Assembly: GCF_001449115.1 (NCBI RefSeq)
Contig: NZ_LAIJ01000008.1
Coordinates: 1-60,976, forward strand
Direction: 5' to 3'
From: Occallatibacter gabretensis
GTDB lineage: Bacteria; Acidobacteriota; Terriglobia; Terriglobales; Acidobacteriaceae
DNA: 60,976 bases
In this document: positions 8,829 to 17,276 of the stretch, one piece after another
How positions within the stretch are numbered: position 1 is the stretch's first letter
Layout: each line of letters starts with the position of its first letter
Made by a program: the position numbers and the translations under genes
Notes under the pieces: generated by a model
The model's database searches: none
The model's input: the letters and a program-made list of their open reading frames with translations, nothing else
What the model was told of the DNA's origin: nothing

Positions 8829-9473
8829 ATGGCGACCATCCAACCAACTGCAGGAGAGCTCGAACCGCCTCACCCAGACGTTGCCCTTGTTGAAAGGGTA
8901 CGCGGGGGGGATGTTTCGGCTTACGACGAACTTGTCCGCAAGTACGAGCGGCAGCTTTTTCGCATTGCTCAGCATATTACGCAGAACCGCGAAGACGCCG
9001 AAGACGTAATGCAGGACGCATTCCTGAAGGCGTACGAAAAGCTTGAACAGTTCCAGGGAAACTCGAAGTTCTACACATGGCTGGTTCGAATTGCAGTAAA
9101 CGAGAGCTTGATGCGGCTGCGGAAGCGGCGATCAGGCAGGATGGTTTCGCTGGACGAGGACGTGGAGACCGAAGAGGGCTCCGTTCCGCGCGACCTGGCC
9201 GACTGGGATCCCGATCCGGAACAGAACTACTCGCAGACCGAACTGGCCGAGATACTGCGCAAGACCATCCAGGGGCTTCCGCCAGGGTTTCGCGTGGTCT
9301 TTACCCTGCGCGACGTAGACGGACTTTCCACGGAAGAAACGGCAGAAACGCTGGGTTTGAGCGTTCCTGCGGTCAAATCAAGACTTTTGCGCGCCCGGCT
9401 GCAGCTGCGCGAGAGATTGAGCCGCTACTTTAAGCGGCGCAAAGCATCAACTACTAGTGGAGGCAGCAAGTGA
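8829..9473 (+). CDS. RNA polymerase ECF sigma factor (RpoE-like)
   Basis: A 214-residue sigma-70 family protein. Region 2 is at about residues 20-95 (AYDELVRKYERQLFRIAQHITQ, then DAEDVMQDAFLKAYEKL and FYTWLVRIAVNE). An acidic linker follows (about 105-130), then region 4 at about 135-195 (LPPGFRVVFTLRDVDGLSTEE and LGLSVPAVKSRLLRARLQLRE). It has no C-terminal sensory extension. The next gene, a short zinc-finger anti-sigma candidate, overlaps its stop by four bases (GTGA), so the two are translationally coupled. Expected to direct RNA polymerase to envelope- or oxidative-stress promoters; the regulon cannot be told from here. Confidence 0.92.
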   Translation: MATIQPTAGELEPPHPDVALVERVRGGDVSAYDELVRKYERQLFRIAQHITQNREDAEDVMQDAFLKAYEKLEQFQGNSKFYTWLVRIAVNESLMRLRKRRSGRMVSLDEDVETEEGSVPRDLADWDPDPEQNYSQTELAEILRKTIQGLPPGFRVVFTLRDVDGLSTEETAETLGLSVPAVKSRLLRARLQLRERLSRYFKRRKASTTSGGSK

Positions 9474-9706
9474 CGTGCACTGAGTTTCTAGCAATGCTCG
9501 ATGATTTGATCGATGACGCAGTGACCCCACAACTGCGCGCCGAACTACAGGAGCATCTGCACGGGTGCGATCACTGCGAGGTAACCCTCTCCACGACGCG
9601 CAAGACCATCCAGATTTATCGCTCGCATGAGCTGTATGACATGCCTTCCGGCCTTCGCGAGCGGCTTCATGCGGCGATTATGGCGCGGTGTAAGAAGGGT
9701 TGCTGA
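9470..9706 (+). CDS. Short soluble zinc-finger anti-sigma factor (zf-HC2 type)
   Basis: A 78-residue protein starting at a GTG that overlaps the sigma factor stop codon. C3 and the motif H29-x3-C33-x2-C36 give the four ligands of the ZAS/zf-HC2 anti-sigma fold. There is no transmembrane segment, so unlike most ECF anti-sigmas it should be soluble, as in redox-sensing RsrA-like proteins. Two further cysteines (C74, C78) sit at the extreme C-terminus. Coupling to the sigma gene supports a one-to-one partnership. Redox sensing is inferred from the cysteines alone. Confidence 0.8.
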   Translation: MTCTEFLAMLDDLIDDAVTPQLRAELQEHLHGCDHCEVTLSTTRKTIQIYRSHELYDMPSGLRERLHAAIMARCKKGC

Positions 9707-9738
9707 AGCACCCTGGAAGGGATGCTTCAGCTTTATTT
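9702..9738 (+). terminator. Rho-independent terminator of the sigma/anti-sigma operon
   Basis: GCTGAAGCA (9702-9710) pairs with TGCTTCAGC (9723-9731), and the interior CCCT/AGGG extends the stem past a one-base bulge. TTTATTT follows. The anti-sigma stop codon lies inside the left arm. Confidence 0.8.
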
Positions 9739-9796
9739 AGAGCAACTACGGATTAAAATTCTTTTCATACCTGAGGTCCCAAGGGAGCAAAGCTGG

Positions 9797-10654
9797 TCAT
9801 ATTTCCTGGCTTATGCTGTGCAACCGATGGGCAGGCCCCTCCTTGGCCAGTAATAATCGATAGAATGTTGTTGCCATACAAACTACTATGATCGATGACA
9901 GCACGAAGAGATACGTCCCGTAACTGAAGATTATTTCGATGGCTCCCATCGACGCCAAGACACCTACTGTCAGTAAAACAACTCTTTTAGCTAAAGCGCT
10001 GTTTGACGATGCTCTTTGATATCGCTGAATCACCATGCCAGTTGACGCCAGCGAGAATATGCAAGCCAGACATAAGCCTACCTGCGGAGGCTGAAATGGA
10101 GCTGGAGATGGCTTTGGCAAAAAGAATACCCTGAGACCGACTACAAAGATTGGAAGCAGTACATAACAGAGACCATAGAAGAACAGGATTCTGGCTCTGG
10201 GGCGTCCAAAGTAGTTGATCGGAATAGATCCTCCCTCCTGTTCTTGACTATCAGCAAATCGAACCACGAAAAAACAGCAGACAACGAAGGCAACGGTGAA
10301 CAGGTAGCTAAGCGCGAAGATAACAAGATTGCGAGAATAATTCACGGCCCAGATATTAAAGAGGCCTACCGTGGTCAACTGCCAAGCAGTAACAATCAAT
10401 ACATATGCCCTAGTTCGCTTCGCCCAACTAGAAGGCATTGCTATATCCCGATCTCGCCTAACCCGCAGACTGGCAGTCAGCAGTATTGAAGAAAAGCACA
10501 AACAACTTGCCAAGACCAGAAACAAAGACCCTTCAACCGTTATGCGAGCCGAACGACTGTACCATACAACTGCGGCGAGAATTATCAATCCAAGAAGCGA
10601 TCCTGTTCTCTCAATACTCTTTGCCTGCATTCTTCTGTCCTTTGTCAAAAGCAT
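9797..10654 (-). CDS. Hypothetical multi-pass membrane protein
   Basis: A 285-residue protein with about eight hydrophobic helices (starting near residues 18, 42, 85, 112, 153, 188, 222 and 248) and short, mostly basic loops. A polar loop around residue 135 (DSQEQEGG) interrupts it. I do not recognise a family and see no catalytic motif. It is followed on the minus strand by the sigma operon's terminator region and preceded by the end of the M16 peptidase gene, with a 106-base gap that leaves room for its own promoter. Confidence 0.6.
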   Translation of the reverse strand: MLLTKDRRMQAKSIERTGSLLGLIILAAVVWYSRSARITVEGSLFLVLASCLCFSSILLTASLRVRRDRDIAMPSSWAKRTRAYVLIVTAWQLTTVGLFNIWAVNYSRNLVIFALSYLFTVAFVVCCFFVVRFADSQEQEGGSIPINYFGRPRARILFFYGLCYVLLPIFVVGLRVFFLPKPSPAPFQPPQVGLCLACIFSLASTGMVIQRYQRASSNSALAKRVVLLTVGVLASMGAIEIIFSYGTYLFVLSSIIVVCMATTFYRLLLAKEGPAHRLHSISQEI

Positions 10655-10760
10655 TGCCCACCAGGCTAAGTGCTGTCTGCCCGATAGCAGACCCGCAGCC
10701 AGGATTCTTCTTTTCCGGTGAATTACTTGGGGCTGGCTTAGTTCCCTTTCGTCGCGCCGC

Positions 10761-13556
10761 TTACTTCTCAGTCCATGTTTCCACGGGGGCCAGTTTCAGG
10801 TCCTTGAGGCTGCCTTCGATCTTCGCTTTATCTCCCACGGCAATTACCAGCATGTTCGCGGGTTTCACGTACTTTGCCGCGACCTGCTGCGCGTCGGCTG
10901 AAGTTACTGCCTCAAGCCGGGCTGGCAGCTTCTCGTAGTAATCGAGCGGGAGTCCGAAGGTCCACAGGTCCTGAATCTGGCCGTTGACGCTGTCGGCGCT
11001 TTCAAAGCTGCCCGGCATCGAGCGAATGATCGAGTCCTTGGCCATCCGCAGCTCTGTATCGGTCAACGGCGTGGTGTGGATCCCTTCGAGTTCCTTGAAT
11101 AATTCATTTGTAGCCAGCGCCGTTACGTCTGTGCGAACCTCCGCCCCGGCGATAAACGGACCAACTCCGCGATAGAACGAGTAAAACGAGAAGGCTCCGT
11201 AGGTGTAGCCGTGCGCCTCGCGGAGATTCATATTGATGCGCGAGGAGAAGAGGCCGCCGAGCATGGTGTTCATAACCGTTGTGGCCGGGTAGTCAGGAGA
11301 GTTCTTCTCGAGGCCGACGCCGAAGGCCAGCAATGCTGTCTGCGGCGACCCTGGCTTGTCGAGGATAAGAATCTTGCGCTGCGGCAGTGCCGGTGCCGGC
11401 GGCAGCTTGGGTAGCATGGCCGCGGAGGTCCATTTTCCGAAGGCTGCTTCTGCCATACTGCGCGCCTCTGCAGGCATTACGTCTCCCGTGATTTCGAGAA
11501 GACTACTTTTCGGACCATAGTGGCTCGCGTAGAAGCTGGCTACCTGATCGCGCGTCATGGCCTTGAGTGAATCCGATGTGCCGAGCGAGTCGTACGCGTA
11601 TGGATTCGATTTTCCATACAGATTCAGCGCGCCCGCGCGGAACGCCATTTGCACCGGACTGTCCTCCTGCTGAAGCAAGGAAGTTAATCGCCCTGTGCGG
11701 GTCCGATCCAGATCCTTTGACAAGAATGCTGGACGCTCCGCTGATTCCGAAATTAACTCAAGACCGCCGGGCAGATTGCGTTTGAGTACAGAGATATACA
11801 TCAGGGCGATATCGGAATCGCTTCCGGAAGAAAGATCCGTGCCGAGCATTGCGGCGCGGATGGCTATTTCGTCAGCCGAGCGTTTGGCTGTTCCTTCGGT
11901 GAGCATGGCTGCGGTCATGCCGGCGAGCCCCGGCTGGTCCGCAGGATTGCCTGCTGCTCCAGCGAGCGTGACAAAACGGGTGCTGACGATCGGAAGCTCA
12001 TGCCGCTCCACGAGGTATACGGTCATGCCATTGTCGAGCTTGAATACATTCGGCTTGGGCAGAATGAGCGCGCGTTCTGGGCCGGGCTTGGGAGCATTGG
12101 CGCGCCACGCCTGAGCTTGTTCGAACTCCGCGGTGTGCGACGGGGTGATCTTCACGTTCGCATCGGTATCGTCCGGGCTGCGAGGCACATCGGTCAGCAC
12201 TTTTTTGCCCGGGACGCCGTAGACCACCACGCGCTGATCTTTGCCGAGCGTTTTACCGGCGAGATCGCGCACGCTTGCGGGCGTTACCGCGTCATAGCGC
12301 GCCAGGTCTTTGGGCAGGTAGCCCGGGTCGCCCGTGTACTGGTTGTACTGGTTGAGCATGTCAGCAATGCCACCGAAACCGCCCAGCCGTTGCAGCCCGG
12401 AGATCATCTGCGTCTCCGTTACATTGCGTGCAGCCTGGACCTCTTCAGCTGTCGGGCCGTTCTTCACGAAGTCGTCGATGACCTTCTCGGCTTCAGCCTC
12501 GAGTTTTTCCGGCGTGACATTCTGTTTGGCGATCATTTCGCACTGAAAATTCGAGGCCAGCGCCTCCGCATCGTCGTAGCAATTGATAGATTGCGCAATC
12601 TGCTGCTTCAAAACCAGTTCGCGATAGAGCCTGCTCGCCTTGCCTGATCCCAGGATCAGCGACGCGATGCTTGCGTCCGCGTCGCCCGGTTTATATGCAG
12701 GCGGCGCAAGCCACGCCAGCGTCACCTTCGGCAGCTGGACCGCATCCGCGACCGTGGCGCGCCGTTCTGAGGTGATGGGTGGCGTTGTCACCGGTGTGAC
12801 GTCCACCTTTGGGCCGGTGGGAATAGGCCCGAAGTACTTTTCAAGCAACGACTTGATGGTGGCCGGATCATAGTCTCCGGCGATGGCGATGGTGGCATTG
12901 TTCGGCGTGTAGTACTGCGCAAAGAACTCACGGATGTCAGCCAGCCGCGCTGCTTCCACGTCTGCGTGAGAGCCCATCACGTCCGCATAATAGGGATGCG
13001 TGGACGGGTAGAGCAGATGAAAGACCGTCTCATCGACGATGCCATATGGACGGCCTTCGACGCTCTGCCGCCGCTCATTGCGCACCACATCGCGCTGATT
13101 GGTCAGCTTGGCGCGATCCAGCGTATCAAGCAGAAATCCCATGCGATCGCTCTCAAGCCACAACGCCAGCTCCAGCTCATTTGCAGGCATGGTCTCGAAG
13201 TAATTCGTGCGGTCAAACGAGGTGGTGCCGTTGATGTCCGTTGCGCCGGCTGCCTCAAGGTATTTGAAGTGCGACTTCTCGCCGACGTGCTTTGAGCCTT
13301 CAAACATCATGTGCTCAAAGAGATGAGCAAAGCCGGTTCGTCCGGCGCGCTCCTTAACAGGGCCGACGTGATACCACAGATCAATCGCCACAATGGGCAG
13401 TTTGTGGTCCTCATGCAGAATGACTTCAAGCCCGTTGTTCAGCTTGTAGCGCTCGTACTTGATCTCGGGAGCTGCTTCAGGCGCAGCCAACGCCGGGATG
13501 GAAGCGGCGAACAGGCTTATGCAGAGTAACGCTGGAATTGAGAGCAATCGACGCAT
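10761..13556 (-). CDS. Exported M16 zinc peptidase, tandem active/inactive halves
   Basis: A 931-residue protein from the ATG at 13556, which has AAGGAGA upstream and begins a clean signal peptide (MRRLLSIPALLCISLFAASI...ALAAP). A longer frame reaching 13910 would overlap the divergent gene and adds no plausible protein. The first half has the inverted zinc motif HLFEH (H78, E81, H82) and the distal Glu near E161 in VVRNERRQ. The second half (from about residue 490, NVFKLDNGMTVYLVERHELP) has the M16 fold but no HxxEH, so it is the inactive partner domain. Likely degrades peptides in the periplasm or outside the cell. Comparable to PqqL-like fused M16 proteins. Confidence 0.9.
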   Translation of the reverse strand: MRRLLSIPALLCISLFAASIPALAAPEAAPEIKYERYKLNNGLEVILHEDHKLPIVAIDLWYHVGPVKERAGRTGFAHLFEHMMFEGSKHVGEKSHFKYLEAAGATDINGTTSFDRTNYFETMPANELELALWLESDRMGFLLDTLDRAKLTNQRDVVRNERRQSVEGRPYGIVDETVFHLLYPSTHPYYADVMGSHADVEAARLADIREFFAQYYTPNNATIAIAGDYDPATIKSLLEKYFGPIPTGPKVDVTPVTTPPITSERRATVADAVQLPKVTLAWLAPPAYKPGDADASIASLILGSGKASRLYRELVLKQQIAQSINCYDDAEALASNFQCEMIAKQNVTPEKLEAEAEKVIDDFVKNGPTAEEVQAARNVTETQMISGLQRLGGFGGIADMLNQYNQYTGDPGYLPKDLARYDAVTPASVRDLAGKTLGKDQRVVVYGVPGKKVLTDVPRSPDDTDANVKITPSHTAEFEQAQAWRANAPKPGPERALILPKPNVFKLDNGMTVYLVERHELPIVSTRFVTLAGAAGNPADQPGLAGMTAAMLTEGTAKRSADEIAIRAAMLGTDLSSGSDSDIALMYISVLKRNLPGGLELISESAERPAFLSKDLDRTRTGRLTSLLQQEDSPVQMAFRAGALNLYGKSNPYAYDSLGTSDSLKAMTRDQVASFYASHYGPKSSLLEITGDVMPAEARSMAEAAFGKWTSAAMLPKLPPAPALPQRKILILDKPGSPQTALLAFGVGLEKNSPDYPATTVMNTMLGGLFSSRINMNLREAHGYTYGAFSFYSFYRGVGPFIAGAEVRTDVTALATNELFKELEGIHTTPLTDTELRMAKDSIIRSMPGSFESADSVNGQIQDLWTFGLPLDYYEKLPARLEAVTSADAQQVAAKYVKPANMLVIAVGDKAKIEGSLKDLKLAPVETWTEK

Positions 13557-13785
13557 TGGAATCTCCTTGTAGTGCGAACCGCGATGGGCGAATTGAGAAG
13601 CTTTCGGCCTCATCAGAACGAAAATTACCTGGGAAAGATTGCCCCAAAAGCATACATTGCCGAAGGTTACAAATAAATACCCCTCTTTCCATGGCTTTGC
13701 GCAACTTCCTGCCAATAGTAGCGTCATCAATAAGTGGCAGGCCGAGCCGCGATATAATCCGGCCCATCCCTTGCGGAGTAGTGAA
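13557..13785. promoter_or_regulatory. Divergent promoter region between the M16 peptidase and DUF1800 genes
   Basis: The 229 bases left after correcting both start codons. A TATAAT hexamer at 13753-13758 lies 27 bases before the DUF1800 start and could be its -10 element; the matching -35 is weak. The longest frames of both neighbours extend into this region on opposite strands, but neither extension has protein-like features. Confidence 0.45.
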
Positions 13786-16017
13786 ATGCAGTCACCTGAT
13801 CGCTTTCTGACCCGCTCGCTGGCCACAGCTATGTGCCTTTGTTTCTGCGCATCTACGCTGCCGCAGCCCGCGTTGGCCGCCTCTGCGGCGTTTGACCGCT
13901 CTGCGCCCAAACCCGGTGAGTTGAACTCAGATGAACGCGTTCTGCATGCGCTGAATCGCTTTACTTTCGGTGTACGCCCTGGCGATTTGGAAGCGGTTAA
14001 GGCTATGGGCCCGGGTTCCGCGGGCCTTGACCGGTGGTTTGCGCAGCAGCTTCACCCGGCCTCCATCGACAACTCTGCCCTTCAAATCAAGCTTGCCGAA
14101 TACCCGGCTATGCAGTGGAGCAGCGAGGACATTCTGGCGCGCCTGCCCAGCGGCGCTGTCATCCGCCAGGTTATTGACGGCAAAGCTGCCATGCCGTCTG
14201 CCGGAGCAGTCCACACCGTTTATGCCAACCAGGTGGCCCGCGTGAGCTACAAACGCGAGCAGGATAAGGCGAAGCAGCAAAATGCTGCGACGAGTGCCGC
14301 ACCAGGGCCGAATGCGATGGCGGCGGCGAGTGCAATGTCTGCCGCCCCGGTACAGCAGCCGCAGATGGCCGCAAACTCCATGAATGGGCAGGCCAGCAGC
14401 GCACAACCCGCTGCTGTGAATGGCATGGCAGCGCCAGTGGCACAGCCTGCTGAACCGCTCATAGAACCTGGCTTCGTCGACTCCATTCTGGCTCTCCCGC
14501 CAAGTCGGCGCGTGCAGGCTCTTACCGCGCTGCCTGAGCCTCGTTTTGACGCGTTTCTCAAGGCGCTTAAAGGGCCTCAGCGTGCCACTCTTCTTGCCGG
14601 TCTTTCGCCTGACCTGAGAGAGACCGTCGGCGCGCTTGAAAATCCTGAGAAGGTGGTTGTGGATGAGCTTCTTTCGCAGCGGCTGACCCGCGACATCTAC
14701 TCCGAGGCTCAGCTGCAGGAAGTGATGACCGACTTCTGGTTCAATCACTTCAATGTCTATCTCCGCAAAGATGAGGCGACGCCTTACTACCTCGTCTCCT
14801 ATGAGCGGGACGTTATCCGCCCCAACTCGCTGGGCAAGTTTGAAGATCTGCTGGAAGCCGTTGCCCACAGCCCGGCCATGCTGCTTTACCTCGACAACTC
14901 ATCGAGCACTGGCCCGGACTCAACCTCAGCCGAAAAAGCTGCGCAGACTGCAGCCAAGAAAGGCAACAAAAAGTTCAAGGCGGAGGGTCTGAACGAGAAC
15001 TACGCCCGTGAGCTGATGGAGTTGCATACCCTCGGCGTGAACGGGGGTTACAGCCAGGCGGACGTGATTCAGGCTGCGCGCATCCTTACCGGCTGGACCG
15101 TCGATCGCCCCCAACGCGGCGGAGGGTTTAAGTTCGACGCCAACCGTCATGAGCCGGGCACAAACAAGGTGATGGGCAAGAAGTTCAAGGACAAGGGCGA
15201 GCAGGAAGGCCGCGACCTGCTGCATTACCTCTCTACGCGCCCGGCCACAGCGAAATTTATTTCGCGGAAGCTGGCGATTCGCTTTGTCTCCGATGATCCA
15301 CCGCAATCGCTTGTCGATCGTATGGCCAAGACTTTTCTTCACTCAGATGGTGACATTGCCGCGGTGCTTGAGACTCTGTATCACTCGCCTGAGTTCTGGT
15401 CCGCGAATACGTATCGCGCGAAGATCAAGACTCCGCTTGAGTACGTGGTTTCGGCAGCGCGTGCTTCAAACGCGAATATCGCGAGCATGCAGCCGCTCAT
15501 GAATGCTCTGCGCGATATGGGCATGCCGCTTTATGGATCGATTCCGCCGACGGGGTACAAGTGGGACGCCGCTGATTGGGTCTCTACTGGCGCGCTGGTG
15601 AACCGCATGAACTTTGCGCTCTCACTCACAGCCAACCGGCTCAACGGCATCACCACCAAGTGGCCGGAGCCTGTGAATGCAGTTCCTTCGGCTGTCATGC
15701 AGCCGGATGCGCAAAGACCGTCGCCTGAATCCGAAGAGGCTCGCCTTGAATCGTTGCTCGTCGGTGGCGGGGTCAGTGAAACTACGCGCTCTGCTGTGCT
15801 GCAGCAGTTTGCAGAGCAGGCCGCCACAGTGCAGCCCGCTGCGCCGGACACACCCATGCAAGCTGACAGGCTTCGTACGGGTGGCAAACAAGTTGTAGTG
15901 GTGCCTTCCGTCTTCAGGGCGCAACCCAACCATCTGCCGCCTCCGCAGCCAATTGAGAAACAGGATCAGATACTCGCCGGACTGCTCTTAGGATCACCCG
16001 AGTTCCAACGCCGATAA
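13786..16017 (+). CDS. DUF1800 family exported protein
   Basis: A 743-residue protein from the ATG at 13786 (GGAG seven bases before it), opening a signal peptide that ends near PALAAS. DUF1800 landmarks are clear: VLHALNRFTFGVRPGDLE (about 47), MTDFWFNHFNVYLRKDE (about 310), ENYARELMELHTLGVNGGYSQADVIQAARILTGWTVD (about 405-440) and FISRKLAIRFVSDDPP (about 490). An Ala/Met/Gln/Pro-rich insert around residues 160-220 is low-complexity linker, as is the later stretch 620-700. The family has no established reaction. It is almost always paired with DUF1501, as here, and the two are thought to act together outside the cytoplasm. Confidence 0.88.
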   Translation: MQSPDRFLTRSLATAMCLCFCASTLPQPALAASAAFDRSAPKPGELNSDERVLHALNRFTFGVRPGDLEAVKAMGPGSAGLDRWFAQQLHPASIDNSALQIKLAEYPAMQWSSEDILARLPSGAVIRQVIDGKAAMPSAGAVHTVYANQVARVSYKREQDKAKQQNAATSAAPGPNAMAAASAMSAAPVQQPQMAANSMNGQASSAQPAAVNGMAAPVAQPAEPLIEPGFVDSILALPPSRRVQALTALPEPRFDAFLKALKGPQRATLLAGLSPDLRETVGALENPEKVVVDELLSQRLTRDIYSEAQLQEVMTDFWFNHFNVYLRKDEATPYYLVSYERDVIRPNSLGKFEDLLEAVAHSPAMLLYLDNSSSTGPDSTSAEKAAQTAAKKGNKKFKAEGLNENYARELMELHTLGVNGGYSQADVIQAARILTGWTVDRPQRGGGFKFDANRHEPGTNKVMGKKFKDKGEQEGRDLLHYLSTRPATAKFISRKLAIRFVSDDPPQSLVDRMAKTFLHSDGDIAAVLETLYHSPEFWSANTYRAKIKTPLEYVVSAARASNANIASMQPLMNALRDMGMPLYGSIPPTGYKWDAADWVSTGALVNRMNFALSLTANRLNGITTKWPEPVNAVPSAVMQPDAQRPSPESEEARLESLLVGGGVSETTRSAVLQQFAEQAATVQPAAPDTPMQADRLRTGGKQVVVVPSVFRAQPNHLPPPQPIEKQDQILAGLLLGSPEFQRR

Positions 16018-16031
16018 GGAGGCTCTCCCTC

Positions 16032-17276
16032 ATGCAGTTCAATCGCCGATTCTTCCTCCATAAAGGCGCGCTCGCTCTTGCCGGAACCACTGCTATTCCG
16101 AATTTTCTTGTCCGCACTGTTATGGCGCAGACGGCAACAGCGCCGAAGAAGCGTCTCGTCGTCGTATTTCAGCGTGGCGCGGCAGACGGCCTCAACATTG
16201 TCGTTCCGTACCGCGAGCGCAACTACTACGCCATGCGGCCTTCGATCGCCGTCCCGCAGGATAAGGTGATCGATCTCGATGGCACCTTTGGTCTGCATCC
16301 TTCGATGAATACGTTCAAGCCACTTTACGATCAAGGGCATCTCGCCATCGTTCATGCTGTTGGATCGCCGGATATGAGCCGCTCTCACTTTGACGCGCAG
16401 GACTTTATGGAGTCCGGCACGCCTGGCGTTAAGAACACGGATGATGGCTGGCTTAATCGCGCGCTGCAGGCCGAAGACCTGAACCGCCGGTGCGCAGGGA
16501 CCTGCGAGCACACTGCTTTCCGTGCGCTTGCACTCAGCGCGGATGTTCCGCGTACGCTTGCGGGCAAAGTTCCCGCAATCGCGCTTAACAACGTGAACAA
16601 TTTTTCTGTTGCAGGGCAGAAGCCTTCGCCTGCTGCTTCAGCCTTTGAAGCGATGTACGGTTCCAGCGGCGATCAGATTTTGCACGCTACGGGCGAAGAA
16701 ACCTTTGACGCAGTCAAGATGCTGCGCGCCGCGAATCCCGGCTCCTACAAGCCTTCCGCTGATTATCCCAACACCGAATTCGGCAACAGCATGAAGCAGA
16801 TTGCGCAGCTTCTGAAAGCGAATCTTGGCGTGGAAGCCGCATTCACAGATATCAACGGCTGGGACACGCATCAGAACCAGGGCTCGGTCAACGGACAGCT
16901 TTCCGACCGCCTCCGCGAGTTCTCGAATTCAATTGCTGCTTTCTGGAAGGACATGGGCGACCAGGCCGAAAACGTAACCGTCGTCACTATGTCCGAGTTT
17001 GGCCGCACGGCCAAGGAGAACGGCACCGGAGGCACCGACCACGGCCACGCGAATGTCATGTTCGTTCTTGGCGCGGATGTCAAAGGCGGCAAGGTTCATG
17101 GCAAATGGCCAGGCCTTGAGCCGGAGCAGTTGAACGAAGGCCGCGATCTTGCCTTGACCACGGACTACCGCCAGGTTCTCGGCGAAGTTGTCACGAGCAA
17201 GCTTGGCGCGAGCAACATGGATCTCGTCTTCCCGGGCGCGCGACTGCAGCCGAACGGCTTTCTGAAGCTGGTGTAA
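16032..17276 (+). CDS. DUF1501 family exported protein
   Basis: A 414-residue protein 14 bases after the DUF1800 gene, with AGGAGG upstream. The N-terminus NRRFFLHKGALALAG is a Tat-like signal. KRLVVVFQRGAADGLNIVVPY near residue 40, DMSRSHFDAQDFMESG near 115, TVVTMSEFGRTAKENGTGGTDHGHANVMFVLG near 315-345 and YRQVLGEVV are the family hallmarks; it belongs to the alkaline-phosphatase/sulfatase-like fold. Expected to be exported with, and work with, the DUF1800 protein. Its stop codon directly abuts the stop codon of the convergent ADOP gene. Confidence 0.9.
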   Translation: MQFNRRFFLHKGALALAGTTAIPNFLVRTVMAQTATAPKKRLVVVFQRGAADGLNIVVPYRERNYYAMRPSIAVPQDKVIDLDGTFGLHPSMNTFKPLYDQGHLAIVHAVGSPDMSRSHFDAQDFMESGTPGVKNTDDGWLNRALQAEDLNRRCAGTCEHTAFRALALSADVPRTLAGKVPAIALNNVNNFSVAGQKPSPAASAFEAMYGSSGDQILHATGEETFDAVKMLRAANPGSYKPSADYPNTEFGNSMKQIAQLLKANLGVEAAFTDINGWDTHQNQGSVNGQLSDRLREFSNSIAAFWKDMGDQAENVTVVTMSEFGRTAKENGTGGTDHGHANVMFVLGADVKGGKVHGKWPGLEPEQLNEGRDLALTTDYRQVLGEVVTSKLGASNMDLVFPGARLQPNGFLKLV

